DNA of 64,000 bases from Aurantiochytrium sp. KH105 (Eukaryota; Sar; Bigyra; Thraustochytrida; Thraustochytriidae). Location of the stretch: NCBI GenBank assembly GCA_003116975.1, contig BGKB01000076.1, positions 310,001-374,000 of the forward strand, given 5' to 3'. Shown in pieces: positions 1 through 10,500 of the stretch. Every line of letters begins with the position of its first letter. Position 1 is the stretch's first letter. The translations under genes and the position numbers were made by a program. Under the pieces are notes generated by a model. It searched no databases. It saw nothing but the letters and a program-made list of their open reading frames with translations, and was not told the origin of the DNA.

Positions 1-195
1 CTTGTTCGTATCTGCCATTTCCCAGATGTCTCGCAACGTCTCTCGCGGGACTCCGCACGTCATGAAAAACTCGAACGCCGCGCGTCCGCCGAGCTTCTCG
101 CTGCTGCCGTTCCGCGTCGCCTGCCGCCAGAGCGTGTCCAGCGCCTCGCGCTCGCCGCCGGTCTCCGCGTTGGCGCCGCCCAGCATCATCATCAT
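1..195 (-). CDS. EH-domain protein, N-terminal 65 residues (runs off left edge)
   Basis: A frame open to the left edge starts at the outermost of four consecutive ATG codons (193-195, reverse strand) and gives 65 residues. From about residue 17 it reads like an Eps15-homology domain. It has an L-W-R-Q-A first helix, a G-G-R-A-A-F-E-F-F turn and second helix, and then L-R-D-I-W-E-M-A-D-T-N-K, which matches the EH consensus (L-x-x-I-W-x-L-A-D-x-x-x-D-G). The second EF-hand loop would begin exactly where the window ends. EH domains bind N-P-F peptides in endocytic adaptors such as Eps15, intersectin and EHD proteins. Which of these this is cannot be told from 65 residues. The domain lies at the extreme N-terminus, as in Eps15/Pan1-type adaptors rather than EHD ATPases, where it is C-terminal. 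The gene is divergent from the next one, sharing the interval 196-657. Confidence 0.72.
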   Translation of the reverse strand, partial: MMMMLGGANAETGGEREALDTLWRQATRNGSSEKLGGRAAFEFFMTCGVPRETLRDIWEMADTNK

Positions 196-657
196 CTTCG
201 TCTCCCGCGCCGCCCTCGCCAGCTTCTCGCCTCGCCTCGCCTCGCCCTCTCGCGACGGTTGCGGCTCTGCGGCTTCCCTTTCCCTTCCCTCCCTCCCGCG
301 GTCGGGCAGCGGACGGAGACCGCGACGGAGTCCGCGTCCGCGACCGCGACCGAGACCGAGACCGAGAAGCAGAAGAGGCTCTGCCGCGAAGGCGCGATTG
401 GGGTCCCCGGGGCCCTCGACCGCGCCCGGAAGTGGTGCCCCGGGGGCCCCCGATTCGCGATCTTTCGCTGCCGCTGCGCCGCGACGCTGCGCTGCGCGGC
501 CTGCAGAGCCGAGTCCACGGAGGTTTGCGGCCGCGCGCGAGCGAGCGAGCGGGAGCGCGGGCGGGAGCGGGCGAGCGGGGCGGCGGAGACAGAGCCGGGA
601 CGCCGCGCGGCTGGGACGGGCTTTTTTTCCGGGGCGGGAGAGCAAGATTCGGCGAGG
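196..657. promoter_or_regulatory. Divergent intergenic region
   Basis: About 460 bases separate the EH-domain gene (-) from the small mitochondrial protein gene (+). The stretch is very GC-rich, with short purine/pyrimidine runs such as repeated GACCGA units near 335-365 and GAGC units near 538-560. Frames stay open here through base composition only. I see no TATA box or other defined element, and treat it as a shared promoter and 5' leader region by position. Confidence 0.4.
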
Positions 658-984
658 ATGATGCGCATGGCGGCCAGGTCGACGGCGCGGCAGGCGGCCG
701 CGGCGGCGCGCGTTGCAGGCCGAAGGGCGCTGTCCACGACGGAGGTGAAGACCGCGCAGCCCGTTCACACGCCGCCTGTCGTGCGCAGGGGGCCGAGCAT
801 GAGCACGAGGTTTACGTGGTTTCTCTTTGGTGTCGCAGGCAGCCTCGGCCTCGGCTACTACCAGCTGAGCCAGGACATTGACGCCTGCACCAAGAGCGTC
901 GAGCAGTCTCTCGCGGAGCTTCGTCGCGACACGCTCGACAGCCAAAAGTCGCTGCGCAAGCGACTCAACGAGCTCGAGCGTTAG
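658..984 (+). CDS. Small mitochondrial inner-membrane-type protein (108 aa), unknown
   Basis: The start at 658 was chosen because the next 30 residues form a typical mitochondrial presequence: rich in Arg, Ala and Ser, with no acidic residue until about residue 28. The frame stays open further upstream only through GC-rich low-complexity sequence. After the presequence there is one hydrophobic segment (about residues 50-68, T-W-F-L-F-G-V-A-G-S-L-G-L-G-Y-Y). A 35-40 residue amphipathic, coiled-coil-like tail rich in Leu, Lys and Glu follows. The layout (presequence, single membrane span, short coiled coil) is common among small inner-membrane assembly factors and MICOS-type proteins. I do not recognise a family. 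An inner-membrane location is inference. Confidence 0.6.
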   Translation: MMRMAARSTARQAAAAARVAGRRALSTTEVKTAQPVHTPPVVRRGPSMSTRFTWFLFGVAGSLGLGYYQLSQDIDACTKSVEQSLAELRRDTLDSQKSLRKRLNELER

Positions 985-1417
985 AACGCAAGAGAGATCA
1001 GATCATTCATTCACAGCGCGGCTTTCACGTGAGCGAGCGAGCGATCGATAGATCGATCGATCGCTCAATCGATCGATCATCAGACCTCGCCCAGCCGTTT
1101 TAACCCTTTCGTTGGGCCAGGGCATCTTCTAGCATATACTTACTTCTTCAAGGTGCGGGCACAATTTACTCTAGCACGTGTTGTGTATGTGCTGCGCAGG
1201 CAAATTAGTAAGACATTTGACGTCTTTTATCCTTTCGATTCCCATCGCAAACTGCACGTCCTACTTTTGTGTGAAGCAGAGACTGAAGAATCTCCGAAAG
1301 AAAACGCTTTATGAACTTTCAAGACCTGTAAATCATCGAGCTTGGATTCATGTGCTCAGCAAAACACGAACGCCAAGCTGAAACTGGTTTGATAACAAGA
1401 CTCTGATTCTATTCTAA
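985..1417. other. Intergenic region between convergent genes, with GATC-unit repeat
   Basis: This 433-base stretch holds the 3' ends of two converging genes. At about 1031-1079 there is an imperfect array of GAGC and then GATC units, which is self-complementary. Base composition is lower in GC than in the genes. A short open frame at 1178-1381 has no recognisable content and I do not call it. No RNA gene was seen. Confidence 0.5.
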
Positions 1418-4180
1418 TCAATTCATAAAGGGGCGAGGAAGGATGGCGCTGGACCTGCGCGCGCTGGAGCGGCGCCCTGCGTTCCGCGTTCGCTGCATGT
1501 CCGCATCGTCATCTTGGGGCGTCTTGGACTGCATCATTTGAATCGACAGCACATCGCCGTCGAATCGAGTGTCGGAGGACTCGCGGTCCAACAAGGAGAC
1601 GTCGAGAATCGAATTTGTAGATTTGATGACGTCAAGATGCTCGCGCAACTTTTTCTTGAGATTCATGTACTCTTGCATGTTCTTTTCGAGGGCATCGAGG
1701 ACAAGCATGTAGTTTTCCAGCTTTTGCACAGAAATGCGGCCAATGCTTGACGCCGAAGCAAGAGGGATCTGCTTGCCCCAAACCTCTGGCTTGACGGTTT
1801 TTGCCGAAACGGAACGAGTGTCTTTGGCCACCTGGTCATCGCGCAAGGAAGGCATTTCGATTTCATGATAGCGGGCCCGCTCCATTGCCTTCATTTCGTC
1901 CACATACAGTTGCCAGTTGGTCACGGTGATACCACTAATGAGGTTGATCATGGTCCAGGCGCCAATGGTAATGTAAATAATGAAGAATGCATGCATGGCA
2001 GCGCTCATAAAGTGGTCCACGCCGTCGTCGCTGTTGGCCACCGACTCGAAAACCTCGTCCGTAATTTCGACCCATCCCTCTTGTGTGATACAAATAAAGA
2101 GCGTCATGGCCGACTGCGTCAGCGTGCCAAAGTATTCGGGCGAATACTGCTGGAACAGCTGCAGGCCCATGATGGCAAACATGAAAATGAGCAGCAGAAT
2201 CATGACCACAATGTTGGTGAGCTCCATGAGACTCTTCAGAAAAGTGTTCACCACGACCTGCAACTTGCGAAGGGCGCCCAAAATGCGTAAGGTACGGAAC
2301 GCACGCAGCACGCGAAGAAATCGAAGCACACGACCGTCGATCGAAGACCCTGTCCCAATATCGCGCACAAACGTACTGAGCACCGACACAAAGATGAGCG
2401 AAAAATCAAAGATGTTCCAGTTGTCGAGCCAAAAGCTTCCCTTTTGGTAAATCATCTTGAGCCAAATCTCCATGAGGTAAATTGTCAGAAAGACGCTGTC
2501 TGCCTGGTCAATAAGACTTCCAAAATTCTTCTCGATATCCGGCTCCGTGTAGAGGATACTAAGAATTGTGTTGAAGATGATGCAAGAGAGGATAAAGTTC
2601 TGGAACCAAGACGACTCTGTGATTCTGCCAGCGAGGCGCTCCGAAAAGTCCGTGTTGCTCGCCTGCGGCTCCGCCTCGGTCTCAACGACGTCATAGAAAC
2701 TAACTGGCGTTGTCGATGTGTTTGTACGCGCGGCGCGACGCTGCAGTGCCGTGAAGCGGTTCATTTCGGCCTTGCGCTCCGCCTCATCCGCTGTGTTCAG
2801 TCCATGCATGAGCTTATGAGTGTCTGCATTTTCGCTCCGCCTGCGAAGGATGTGCTGATTGTCTTGTGACGTGGTAGGCGGCTCGAAGAAGATTGCGCGC
2901 TCTTTCTTTGAGGCCTCTTTAATGCTGGCTTTTTTGTCTTGAATCGCCTCGGAGCGCTTTCGTAGGAGCTCCTCGTACTTTACGTTTGAGGCATCTTCAC
3001 GAATCATGAACGACGCCCTCGGGCCTTGCAAGATGCTCGTTCGTTGGCCCGCAGCTTCCGAGTTTTGAGAGCGTCGGGATGAGGCCCCCAACAAGTTATT
3101 ATCCCCACCGGCCATGGATACACTAGAAGCAGCAGGTCCCAGAGCAGAGCCCATACCTGCCTTTGCGGCTGAGCTTTGACCTATGTTGACGTTTGCGCCC
3201 ACTGCTATTGCAGCTGCTGCGGCGACTTGTGATGCCCCCGCGCGATCGGATTCACTTGGAGCAACGGCGCCTACGCCTGCGCCTAGCTTCGCGGACGAGG
3301 ACGCCACGGTCATCATAATGGAGCTAGCTTTTCGTTTCATGGAGGCGTCTACAGTTGGAGCGTCGCCGTCGGTGAGCTCAGTTGCGAGAAGCTCCAAAGA
3401 CCCTCTCTCTCGCGCTCGTTTCCTCGACTTGGACCCAATGAAAGAGTGCTGCATATTGAAGGAGTGTTGCATCTTGAACGAGGTCTGCATGTTCATTGGC
3501 ATGACAAAGGAAGCCGCAGAAGACATGGACGGTAGCTTGCCAAGAAGACCCCGATGGTCAGCTCCATTTCTTGAGGCGCTCCTACCATCGCGGTCTCTTA
3601 AATGTAGAGAGCGGTCTCTTACGCGGAAGCTCGTGTGTCTTGGGGCAGAGTTTTCGACCAAAGGCGTATCGCTGATGACACTCATGCTACTCCGCCTCCG
3701 TTCTTGGCGGAAACCCTCGAGCGCGTGGCGTATGTTGTCCACATCGGGCGGTGCAGCGGTACTCTTCGGTTCCGCGCTTGCTTCGGGCGAACCAGGCGCT
3801 TCTTCTTTGAGTTCTTTGTCTCCACCATTCAACGAGAAATGCTCTTGGTCTTCATCGTTCGAGCCTATTTTAGCTCTTTCGTGAAGACTTTGCGCATCGA
3901 TTAGTTTGCTATCGTTCGTGCTGACGCTACTAAGTTTGTCCTTGTCAATGCTCATTTCTTCACGAATGCTCTCGCTGGCCATAGAGTCGCTCGCGTTGAT
4001 ATGAGAGGCTGCCTGCACCTCATTGCCCCCAACGTCGGTCTCGGTCTCGGTCTCGCTCTTTGATTCCGCCTGTGCATCGGCCTTTGCTGAAGACTCCGTC
4101 TGCACATCGGCTGCAGACTTCGCCTCCGCCTCGTTGCTGTCTTTTGAGCCTGACGGGGTGAGGTGCTCGTCATCGGCCAT
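1418..4180 (-). CDS. Single-domain voltage-gated cation channel (EukCat/CatSper-like)
   Basis: The protein has 920 residues from the first ATG at 4180. Residues 1-510 are low-complexity, rich in Ser, Glu, Ala and Lys, and probably a disordered cytosolic region. One six-helix ion-transport domain spans about 518-765. S1 begins near W-F-Q-N-F-I-L-S. S4 carries regularly spaced arginines (R-V-L-R-F-L-R-V-L-R-A-F-R-T-L-R) near residue 625. The pore loop reads T-Q-E-G-W near residue 700, fitting the T-x-[DE]-x-W filter of CatSper, bacterial Nav and diatom EukCat single-domain channels. Such channels assemble as tetramers. The C-terminal 150 residues contain a coiled coil near 830-870, which could drive tetramer assembly. 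The single Glu per subunit would give a four-Glu ring, compatible with Na+ or Ca2+ selectivity. Selectivity itself is inference. Location is the plasma or ciliary membrane. Confidence 0.85.
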   Translation of the reverse strand: MADDEHLTPSGSKDSNEAEAKSAADVQTESSAKADAQAESKSETETETDVGGNEVQAASHINASDSMASESIREEMSIDKDKLSSVSTNDSKLIDAQSLHERAKIGSNDEDQEHFSLNGGDKELKEEAPGSPEASAEPKSTAAPPDVDNIRHALEGFRQERRRSSMSVISDTPLVENSAPRHTSFRVRDRSLHLRDRDGRSASRNGADHRGLLGKLPSMSSAASFVMPMNMQTSFKMQHSFNMQHSFIGSKSRKRARERGSLELLATELTDGDAPTVDASMKRKASSIMMTVASSSAKLGAGVGAVAPSESDRAGASQVAAAAAIAVGANVNIGQSSAAKAGMGSALGPAASSVSMAGGDNNLLGASSRRSQNSEAAGQRTSILQGPRASFMIREDASNVKYEELLRKRSEAIQDKKASIKEASKKERAIFFEPPTTSQDNQHILRRRSENADTHKLMHGLNTADEAERKAEMNRFTALQRRAARTNTSTTPVSFYDVVETEAEPQASNTDFSERLAGRITESSWFQNFILSCIIFNTILSILYTEPDIEKNFGSLIDQADSVFLTIYLMEIWLKMIYQKGSFWLDNWNIFDFSLIFVSVLSTFVRDIGTGSSIDGRVLRFLRVLRAFRTLRILGALRKLQVVVNTFLKSLMELTNIVVMILLLIFMFAIMGLQLFQQYSPEYFGTLTQSAMTLFICITQEGWVEITDEVFESVANSDDGVDHFMSAAMHAFFIIYITIGAWTMINLISGITVTNWQLYVDEMKAMERARYHEIEMPSLRDDQVAKDTRSVSAKTVKPEVWGKQIPLASASSIGRISVQKLENYMLVLDALEKNMQEYMNLKKKLREHLDVIKSTNSILDVSLLDRESSDTRFDGDVLSIQMMQSKTPQDDDADMQRTRNAGRRSSARRSSAILPRPFMN

Positions 4181-5558
4181 GACGCCCGAGCTCGAGCTCG
4201 AGGTCGAGCTCGTGCTTTGTTTTGCTTTGCTTTTTGTCTGCGTCGAGTCTTGCGTTCTTCTTTTTTCTTGCCTTGTTTTGTCCTTTACGTTCAACCCGTT
4301 AAGAATAAAAGAGCGCCAGAGGCTTTGCTATTCTAATCACTGTCAATCCGTCACCTCACCAAAAGAGAAACGTGCGACCAGCCCCACTATGTTCTCGCTA
4401 CCTCCGTAACCAACAAAGCATCCATCCATCAACCAACTCCAATATTATGCTGCTCCGGAAGTTGGACTTGGCTTGCTCCGCTTCCGTTTATCCCATTTTT
4501 ACTTTCTTGATTTTCTCACTCAGACAGCTGCAGCACGCGAGACAACAAGCCTGAAACGAACCATGCTCACCATACATATGCTCGCTCACCCATGGCTCCG
4601 CTGCCCGCTTCCACGCTCCACTCTCGCTCGCTCGCTCCTTCATCACATGTGGCCGTTGGGTACCGCCGTCTCGCGCGCGAGCGAGCCCAATCTCGAGCCG
4701 TTTACCGTAATATCCTCGCTTTTTGAGGGGGTCACGGTGCGCGCCTGTTTCTCCGGTAGCTCCACAGCAACCCTGCGCGACCGGGCGTCGGGGAAACCGG
4801 CGCGCGCGAGAGGCCCCCCTGCCGGCGGAACAGGATCCGCCGGCAACCGTCAATCTTCGAGACACGCAAAAGCCCAAAGAAACAAACCTCGAGCCCGAGC
4901 AGAAGACACGCGCGCCCCGGCCGCCCGCGCACGCAAGGTAAGCGAGAACCCTCCCGGCTGCGCACGCGCGCACGCCCGCCGCCCGCGCCCGCCCTCCCGC
5001 TCCGCCGCCGCTGCCGACCGCCGCTGCCGCTGCTGCCGCCGCTCGCCCGGAGGCGGGATCGGATGAGACATGGCCAGGCATGGCGAATCATGAAGCAAGG
5101 CTCCGACCGCGACGGCGCCTGCGCGTGCGAGGCCGCGGCGGGCACGGACGCGGCGCTCAGCTGCGGACGGCCGCCCGCTCCCCCGCCCCCCTTCCCCGCC
5201 AGCCCGTGCCGCCCGCGAGCGCGACGCTCGAGCCGGCGTCGAGGGCCGCTCGCTCGAGAAGGAGGACACAACCAACGACCGTTGCGAAGACGCCCTCCTC
5301 GTCGGGCCTGCTTGTGCGCGACGCGAGCCAGCCAGCGAGCGAGCAGAGGGAGGAGGAGGAGGAGAGAGGCGCAACGGAAGGCAGGCGCGACGCAGACTCG
5401 GCTGTGACGATTGGGGTAAAGGACGCGGAAGACTGACTTTGACGTTGATTCGCTCGCTCTTGTGTTTCCACGCAGAAAGGAGAAGGCACGAAAAAGGGAG
5501 CTCGCTTTCACGACAGACGAAAGAGTCGAGCAAAGCAAAGCAAAGCAAAGCAAGCAAG
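4181..5558. promoter_or_regulatory. Divergent region between the channel gene and CCT4
   Basis: These 1.38 kb hold the leaders and promoters of both neighbours. The left third is of moderate GC with T-rich stretches. The right part (about 4700-5400) is strongly GC-rich and keeps frames open on both strands without recognisable protein. Most of 4938-5473 is best read as an intron in the CCT4 5'UTR (separate entry). Just before the CCT4 start, at 5531-5558, lie tandem C-A-A-A-G units. Confidence 0.5.
4938..5473 (+). other. Predicted 5'UTR intron of CCT4 (536 nt)
   Basis: The donor reads AAG|GTAAGCG at 4938. The acceptor at 5472-5473 reads GTGTTTCCACGCAG|AAAG and is preceded by a pyrimidine-rich tract. 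A branch-point-like CTGAC lies about 37 bases before the acceptor. The 86-base exon left between the acceptor and the CCT4 ATG would be the end of the leader. This is inferred from splice signals only. Confidence 0.45.
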
Positions 5559-7142
5559 ATGGCGGCCGGCGGCTCGACGGAGACGCTCCGCAAGCGCGAG
5601 AAGGAGAAGGATGTGCGCGAGTCGAACATTTTGGCCGCCAAGGCAGTCGCGGATGCCGTGCGAACGAGCTTGGGCCCGCGCGGCATGGACAAGATGATCC
5701 AGGCCGATGACGGCGAGGTGATCATCACCAACGACGGTGCCACGATTCTGTCCAAGATGAAGTGCATGCACCCGGCCGCCAAGATGATGCAGTCCCTGTC
5801 CAAGTCGCAGGATATCGAGGCTGGTGATGGCACGACCTCGGTCGTGGTCCTTGCTGGCGCCCTACTTCGGTCGACGCAGCAGCTGCTCAGCAAGGGTATC
5901 CACCCGACGACGATTGCAGAGGCCTTTCTCGAAGCCTCGCAGGAGGCGGAGCGCATTCTAGAGTCCGTTTCTCGTCCTGTCCGCCTCGACGATCGCGAGG
6001 CGCTCATTCAGGCCGCAACCACCTCGCTCAGCTCCAAGGTCGTCTCTGGTGACAGCCAAATTCTTGCCCCTATCGCCGTCGACGCCACCCTCCGCGTGAT
6101 CGACCCCTCTGCGGACTCTAACGTGGACATTGACGAAAACATCCGCGTGGTGCAGCAGGTCGGCGGTACCATTGAGGACACGGAGCTTGTGAACGGCCTC
6201 GTCTTCCGCAAAAAGGGCGCGGCCGTCTCTGGTGCCCCGACGCGCGTGGAGAATGCCAAGATTGGTCTCATCCAGTTCTGCCTCTCGGCGCCGAAGACTG
6301 ACATTGAGAACAATGTCGTTGTTTCCGAGTACGCCGCAATGGACCGCATTCTGCGCGAGGAGCGCAAGTATATTCTCAAGCTGTGCAAGAAGATCAAGGA
6401 CTCTGGTTGCAACGTGCTTCTTATCCAAAAGTCCATTCTGCGCGACGCTGTCAACGATCTCTCGCTGCACTTCCTCGCCAAGATGAAGATCATGGTCATC
6501 ACGGACGTGGAGCGCAACGACATCGAGTTCATCTCGCGCACCGCTGGCTGCACGCCCGTCGCGCACGTCGATAGCTTTACTGCGGACAAGCTTGGTTCTG
6601 CCTCTCTTGTCGAGGAGGTCAGCCTCGGCTCTGGTCGCGTTGTCAAGGTCACCGGCTGCGAGGCCAAGGCCAGCACTGTCACGGTTCTCGTCCGTGGCTC
6701 CAATAAGCTCGTACTCGGCGAGGCTGAGCGCTCGCTTCACGATGCCTTTTGCGTTATCCGCTGCCTCGTGAAGAAGAAGTTCCTTATTGTCGGTGGCGCC
6801 GCGCCCGAGGCCGAGCTCGCCCTCCAACTCGGCAAGTTTGCCAAGACGCTTCCCGGCCAGAAGCAGTTCTGCGTCAAGGCCTATGCTGACGCCCTCGAGG
6901 TGATCCCGTACACCTTGGCCGAGAACGCTGGCCTTAACCCGATCGAGATCATCACTGAGCTGCGTCGTCAGCACGCCGAGGGCATTACCACCAGTGGCAT
7001 CAACGTGCGACAGGGTAAGATTTCCGATCTGGCCGAAGAGAATGTCTACCAGCCCCTTCTCGTCACCATTTCGGCCATTTCTCTTGCGTCCGAGGTCACC
7101 CGGATGCTTCTCAAGACGGACGATCTTGTTGGCGTGCAGTAG
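5559..7142 (+). CDS. CCT4: T-complex chaperonin subunit delta
   Basis: The 527-residue protein starts at the ATG that follows the CAAAG repeats. It matches the CCT/TRiC delta subunit along its whole length and in size (about 530-540 residues in other eukaryotes). Visible group II chaperonin motifs are [11 protein letters not shown] and I-T-N-D-G-A-T-I-L near the N-terminus, and A-G-D-G-T-T-S-V-V (catalytic and nucleotide-binding equatorial loop). Delta-typical stretches are [27 protein letters not shown] and C-V-I-R-C-L-V-K-K. The product is one of eight subunits of the cytosolic ring that folds actin, tubulin and WD-repeat proteins by ATP cycling. Codon use is strongly G/C-ending, as expected for a highly expressed housekeeping gene. 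No coding intron is seen. Confidence 0.98.
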   Translation: MAAGGSTETLRKREKEKDVRESNILAAKAVADAVRTSLGPRGMDKMIQADDGEVIITNDGATILSKMKCMHPAAKMMQSLSKSQDIEAGDGTTSVVVLAGALLRSTQQLLSKGIHPTTIAEAFLEASQEAERILESVSRPVRLDDREALIQAATTSLSSKVVSGDSQILAPIAVDATLRVIDPSADSNVDIDENIRVVQQVGGTIEDTELVNGLVFRKKGAAVSGAPTRVENAKIGLIQFCLSAPKTDIENNVVVSEYAAMDRILREERKYILKLCKKIKDSGCNVLLIQKSILRDAVNDLSLHFLAKMKIMVITDVERNDIEFISRTAGCTPVAHVDSFTADKLGSASLVEEVSLGSGRVVKVTGCEAKASTVTVLVRGSNKLVLGEAERSLHDAFCVIRCLVKKKFLIVGGAAPEAELALQLGKFAKTLPGQKQFCVKAYADALEVIPYTLAENAGLNPIEIITELRRQHAEGITTSGINVRQGKISDLAEENVYQPLLVTISAISLASEVTRMLLKTDDLVGVQ

Positions 7143-7516
7143 AGAGACAGCAGACGGCGAGGTGTTGATGTATGCCTCTAGAACGGGATTCTCACAACAA
7201 TTATCACATCAAACCAAACCAGACCAGACCAGACCAAACTAAAGGAGGAAAAAGAAAAAAAGGAGTACAAAAAGGAAAAGGAACGAGCTAGCGTGTATGG
7301 TTTTGACGTTGTCTCTTTGCAGCAGCTAAAAAGAAACAAATAGCTTGACTGATCTGATTTCGGTCTTTTCACGTCCAAAGCGCTTGCATTCGCGACCTGG
7401 ATCCGTTGTATCTTTCCAAAAAACGAAGTTGTGCATTTCATCTCGTCACGAAAGTGACGTCGAAGCGATCAATTTTCGCGTTACTTCCATGATGTAAATT
7501 GTAAGTGCTCGCGACG
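7143..7516. other. Intergenic region between convergent genes
   Basis: 374 bases of A/T-richer sequence hold the 3' ends of CCT4 and the glycosyltransferase gene. There is a run of ACCAGACCAGACC units near 7217-7236 followed by an A/G-rich tract. No gene or RNA is recognised. Confidence 0.5.
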
Positions 7517-10500
7517 TCAGAGCTCCATCTGGCGCAGCGCTGTCTGGAAACGCTTCGCTACCGCTGACCAAAGCAGCTCGCTTCGCGCCCAAGCCTTCAT
7601 TTCCTGACGTTGCGCGGTCAGTGAGGCCTTGGGCAAATTGGCAGCGGCAATAACGGCAAGGCCAAATTCTTGTAGAAAAGCAGGGTCCTTGTCAATGCTC
7701 GGCGCCCCTAGCGGCCGTGCGGGCGGACCAAGGTCCCACTTTCCTGTCAGGTCTGGAAGTGCAGAATTCTCGTATCGACTCGTGATTGGAATCGATCCCA
7801 TTGCCATCGCTTTCATCATAGATACGCATCCGGTCTCTGGAAAAGATGTCGGATACAGTGAGAAGCCTGCGCGCGCGTAGGCCTTGGCAAGGTCCTGATG
7901 TGACACCATGCCGACATACTCGACGCCTTCGGCAGCCAAGGTTCGGATCGTCGTGTTGAGATGGTGCACCCACGTCTCAAATTCATGGATGCTTGTTGCG
8001 CCCCAGCGCATGAACGAAGGTGAAAATCCGTAATAGATGCGCAAGCGGGCGTCTCTGATAGAAGCTCGTATGCGTGGCCATACGCGGAGTAGCTGCTCAA
8101 GCCCTCGATTTGGAGCAGATGCGTAAATGAATTCGTTGTTGGCATTTTCACCCTGGGCAAAGAATGTGGACTGAAGACCATTCCCGATCACGACGGTGCT
8201 ACGCTGCACGTCTTCGGGCATGCTCGATACGTGAAAGCGACTGATGGCAAGAACAGCGTGGAGAGCATTTTGCTTATGTTGAAGTGCAATTTGAGGCCCG
8301 AGGGAACTCACAACATCATGAAGCCAGAGCAGTCGCACCTTGGACGATTGCCCTATTGCGAGCGAAATGTGATATCGCCATGCCACAAAAACGTCCGCAG
8401 GATCCTGTGCATCGTACGCGGTGTGCGGGAACCAGTATACCTCGTGCGCCTCCTCGCGGCCCACATCCTCGTCCGGAGGATCTGCGTAGATTTCCACAAG
8501 GTAACCCAGATCAGCCAGTTCACGTGCGAGAAAAATGACTGCTTCCTCAGACCCACCGACCCCATTTGTCGAAGGCGAAGTTGGACCCCAGCGCGGCCAC
8601 CAGGTCTGGCCGTACTCGTTGCAGTAAAATGCAATACGCGGTCGACCGCGCGGAGCAAGAAGCTCTGGTCTCGCTTGAAAGCGCGCTGCATGTTCTGCAA
8701 CTACCGTTTGGGAGTGCAACGCCAGCGCTTCAGCGTGGCGCTCCGCTGCAGACAGGAGCGCCCCGGCATCGTAGAAACGACGAAAGTATTGATCGCTTGA
8801 TGGATCGAAAAGGGTCGCAGACTGCTGCTTGATGTGAGCAGCAAGGACAAGGTCTTGGTGATGGCGCGCAAAGTAGTCCACCATGGTGTCCATGGCAGCC
8901 AGGAGAGTTTCCGTATTCGCTTTCTTTGCCGGGGAAAATTTTCTCCCATAGGTAACGAAGCGTTCCGTGAGGAGCCGGGCGTCGCGTGCCGTTTGCTCAG
9001 GCGCCGCAACAAAGGAAAGATGAACAGCAGCATTGAGAATATCTGCGAAGTTCCCAAGTCGGTTTCCTTCCGCCAGCGCAGCGTCGAGCGCATTCCGAAA
9101 TGCAGCACGAGCGCCCTCAAGTCGCGCTTGTTGTCGCTCAATATGCCCCAAGTTGGCGTAAACAAGACTCGTTGCTGTTCCGCTTCGCTTTGACAGCACC
9201 AACGCTGCACGAAGAATGGTTGTGTCCTGCTCGAGAATGCCGAGTAAGTGAGTTGCTTCTGCAGCCCTTGCCAGGTCGGGCTCGCGACGCATGCACCCCG
9301 CAAGCGCGCGACGATAAAGATTTGCGGCATGATCTTGGTTTGTGTAGTGCAGCTCTCTTCCCTCTTGAAGGAGTGCATCGTGGCGGCTGTATGCTGAAGC
9401 GGTTGCATCGCTGTTGTCGAGAACGAAAATGGCGCCCTCACGAGAATCTGAGGAGGAGGAGGAGGGAGAGGAGGAAAGAACAGTGTCCTCTGCAACAACG
9501 CGCATGGCATCTTCAAAGAAACGCGCAAATTGTCTCGGATCAAACGTGTGTTGCTGAACGAGGGCAGACGCCAGGCGTGCCTGCAAGGCGTCAAGCCTGT
9601 ATGGGTGCGTGGCGAGATCGACAGCAGTGTCTTCAAAATCCTTGACAGAGTCGACGGCGAGAACATCGTCGAGACGAAGTGTCTTCAAGAGGCTCGAGGC
9701 GACGCGTCCTGGGAAGAGGCTGCCACGCAACGTGAGGAGGGGAACGCCCGACCAGAGAACATCTGCTGCAGTCGTGTGCGCTCCGTATACAAAGGAGTCC
9801 AGAAAGAGGTCGACAGCTGCAATGCGATCGAGATGGCCATTCTTGTCAGCACGCGACAGGAAAACGAGTCTGCTAGGATGCACGCCGCGCGCCGCTGCCT
9901 GCGAGCGCAAGTTTGCTGTGATGTTGACCCCGCTGCGAGGTCGAGGTTCGATAAAAAGCATCACGCTATAGGGAACCCGACGCAGAATGCGCATCCACGT
10001 ATCAAAGGAAGCTGGCTCGAGCTTGTGCAGCGTGTTAAAGTTGGCGAAGCGAACGAGCCGAGGTGCTCGAAGTCCGTCCTTCGCGGAAAGATTTGCAGAC
10101 AAAGGCGAGGTGGCGCCCCCAATTGCAGCGACAATTTCTCGATCTGCAGTGGTCGCTTGACGACAAGCTCTACGGCCGTGCTCGCCCTCAATAAAGCTCT
10201 GGCAGAGCCGGACGGTTCCATTATAATCATTGGCTTGGTATGTCCCGGGAAGGTAAACTGGGCGCTCCGAGACTTCCGCAGCAATATGCTCGGCAGGGAG
10301 CACGGTCTTGTCTACGATGACATAGGCGTTTGGGCTCGCGAACCCGCTCGTGCCTGGGTAGCCAAGAAAGTTGACATAGACTGGAGTGCGTGAGAGAGCA
10401 GCAATGTCGACGCGCGCTCCACGTGTGTGAGCCATGAGATCGATAAGGATGTCGATTTCGTCAGTCTTGAAGCGATTGACGATGGCGTCAGTTGGAGCTC

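Noticed and set aside
5958-6974. Open frame of 338 residues antisense to CCT4
   Set aside because: Opposite a certain housekeeping gene with strong third-position G/C bias, which opens antisense frames; no domain in it.
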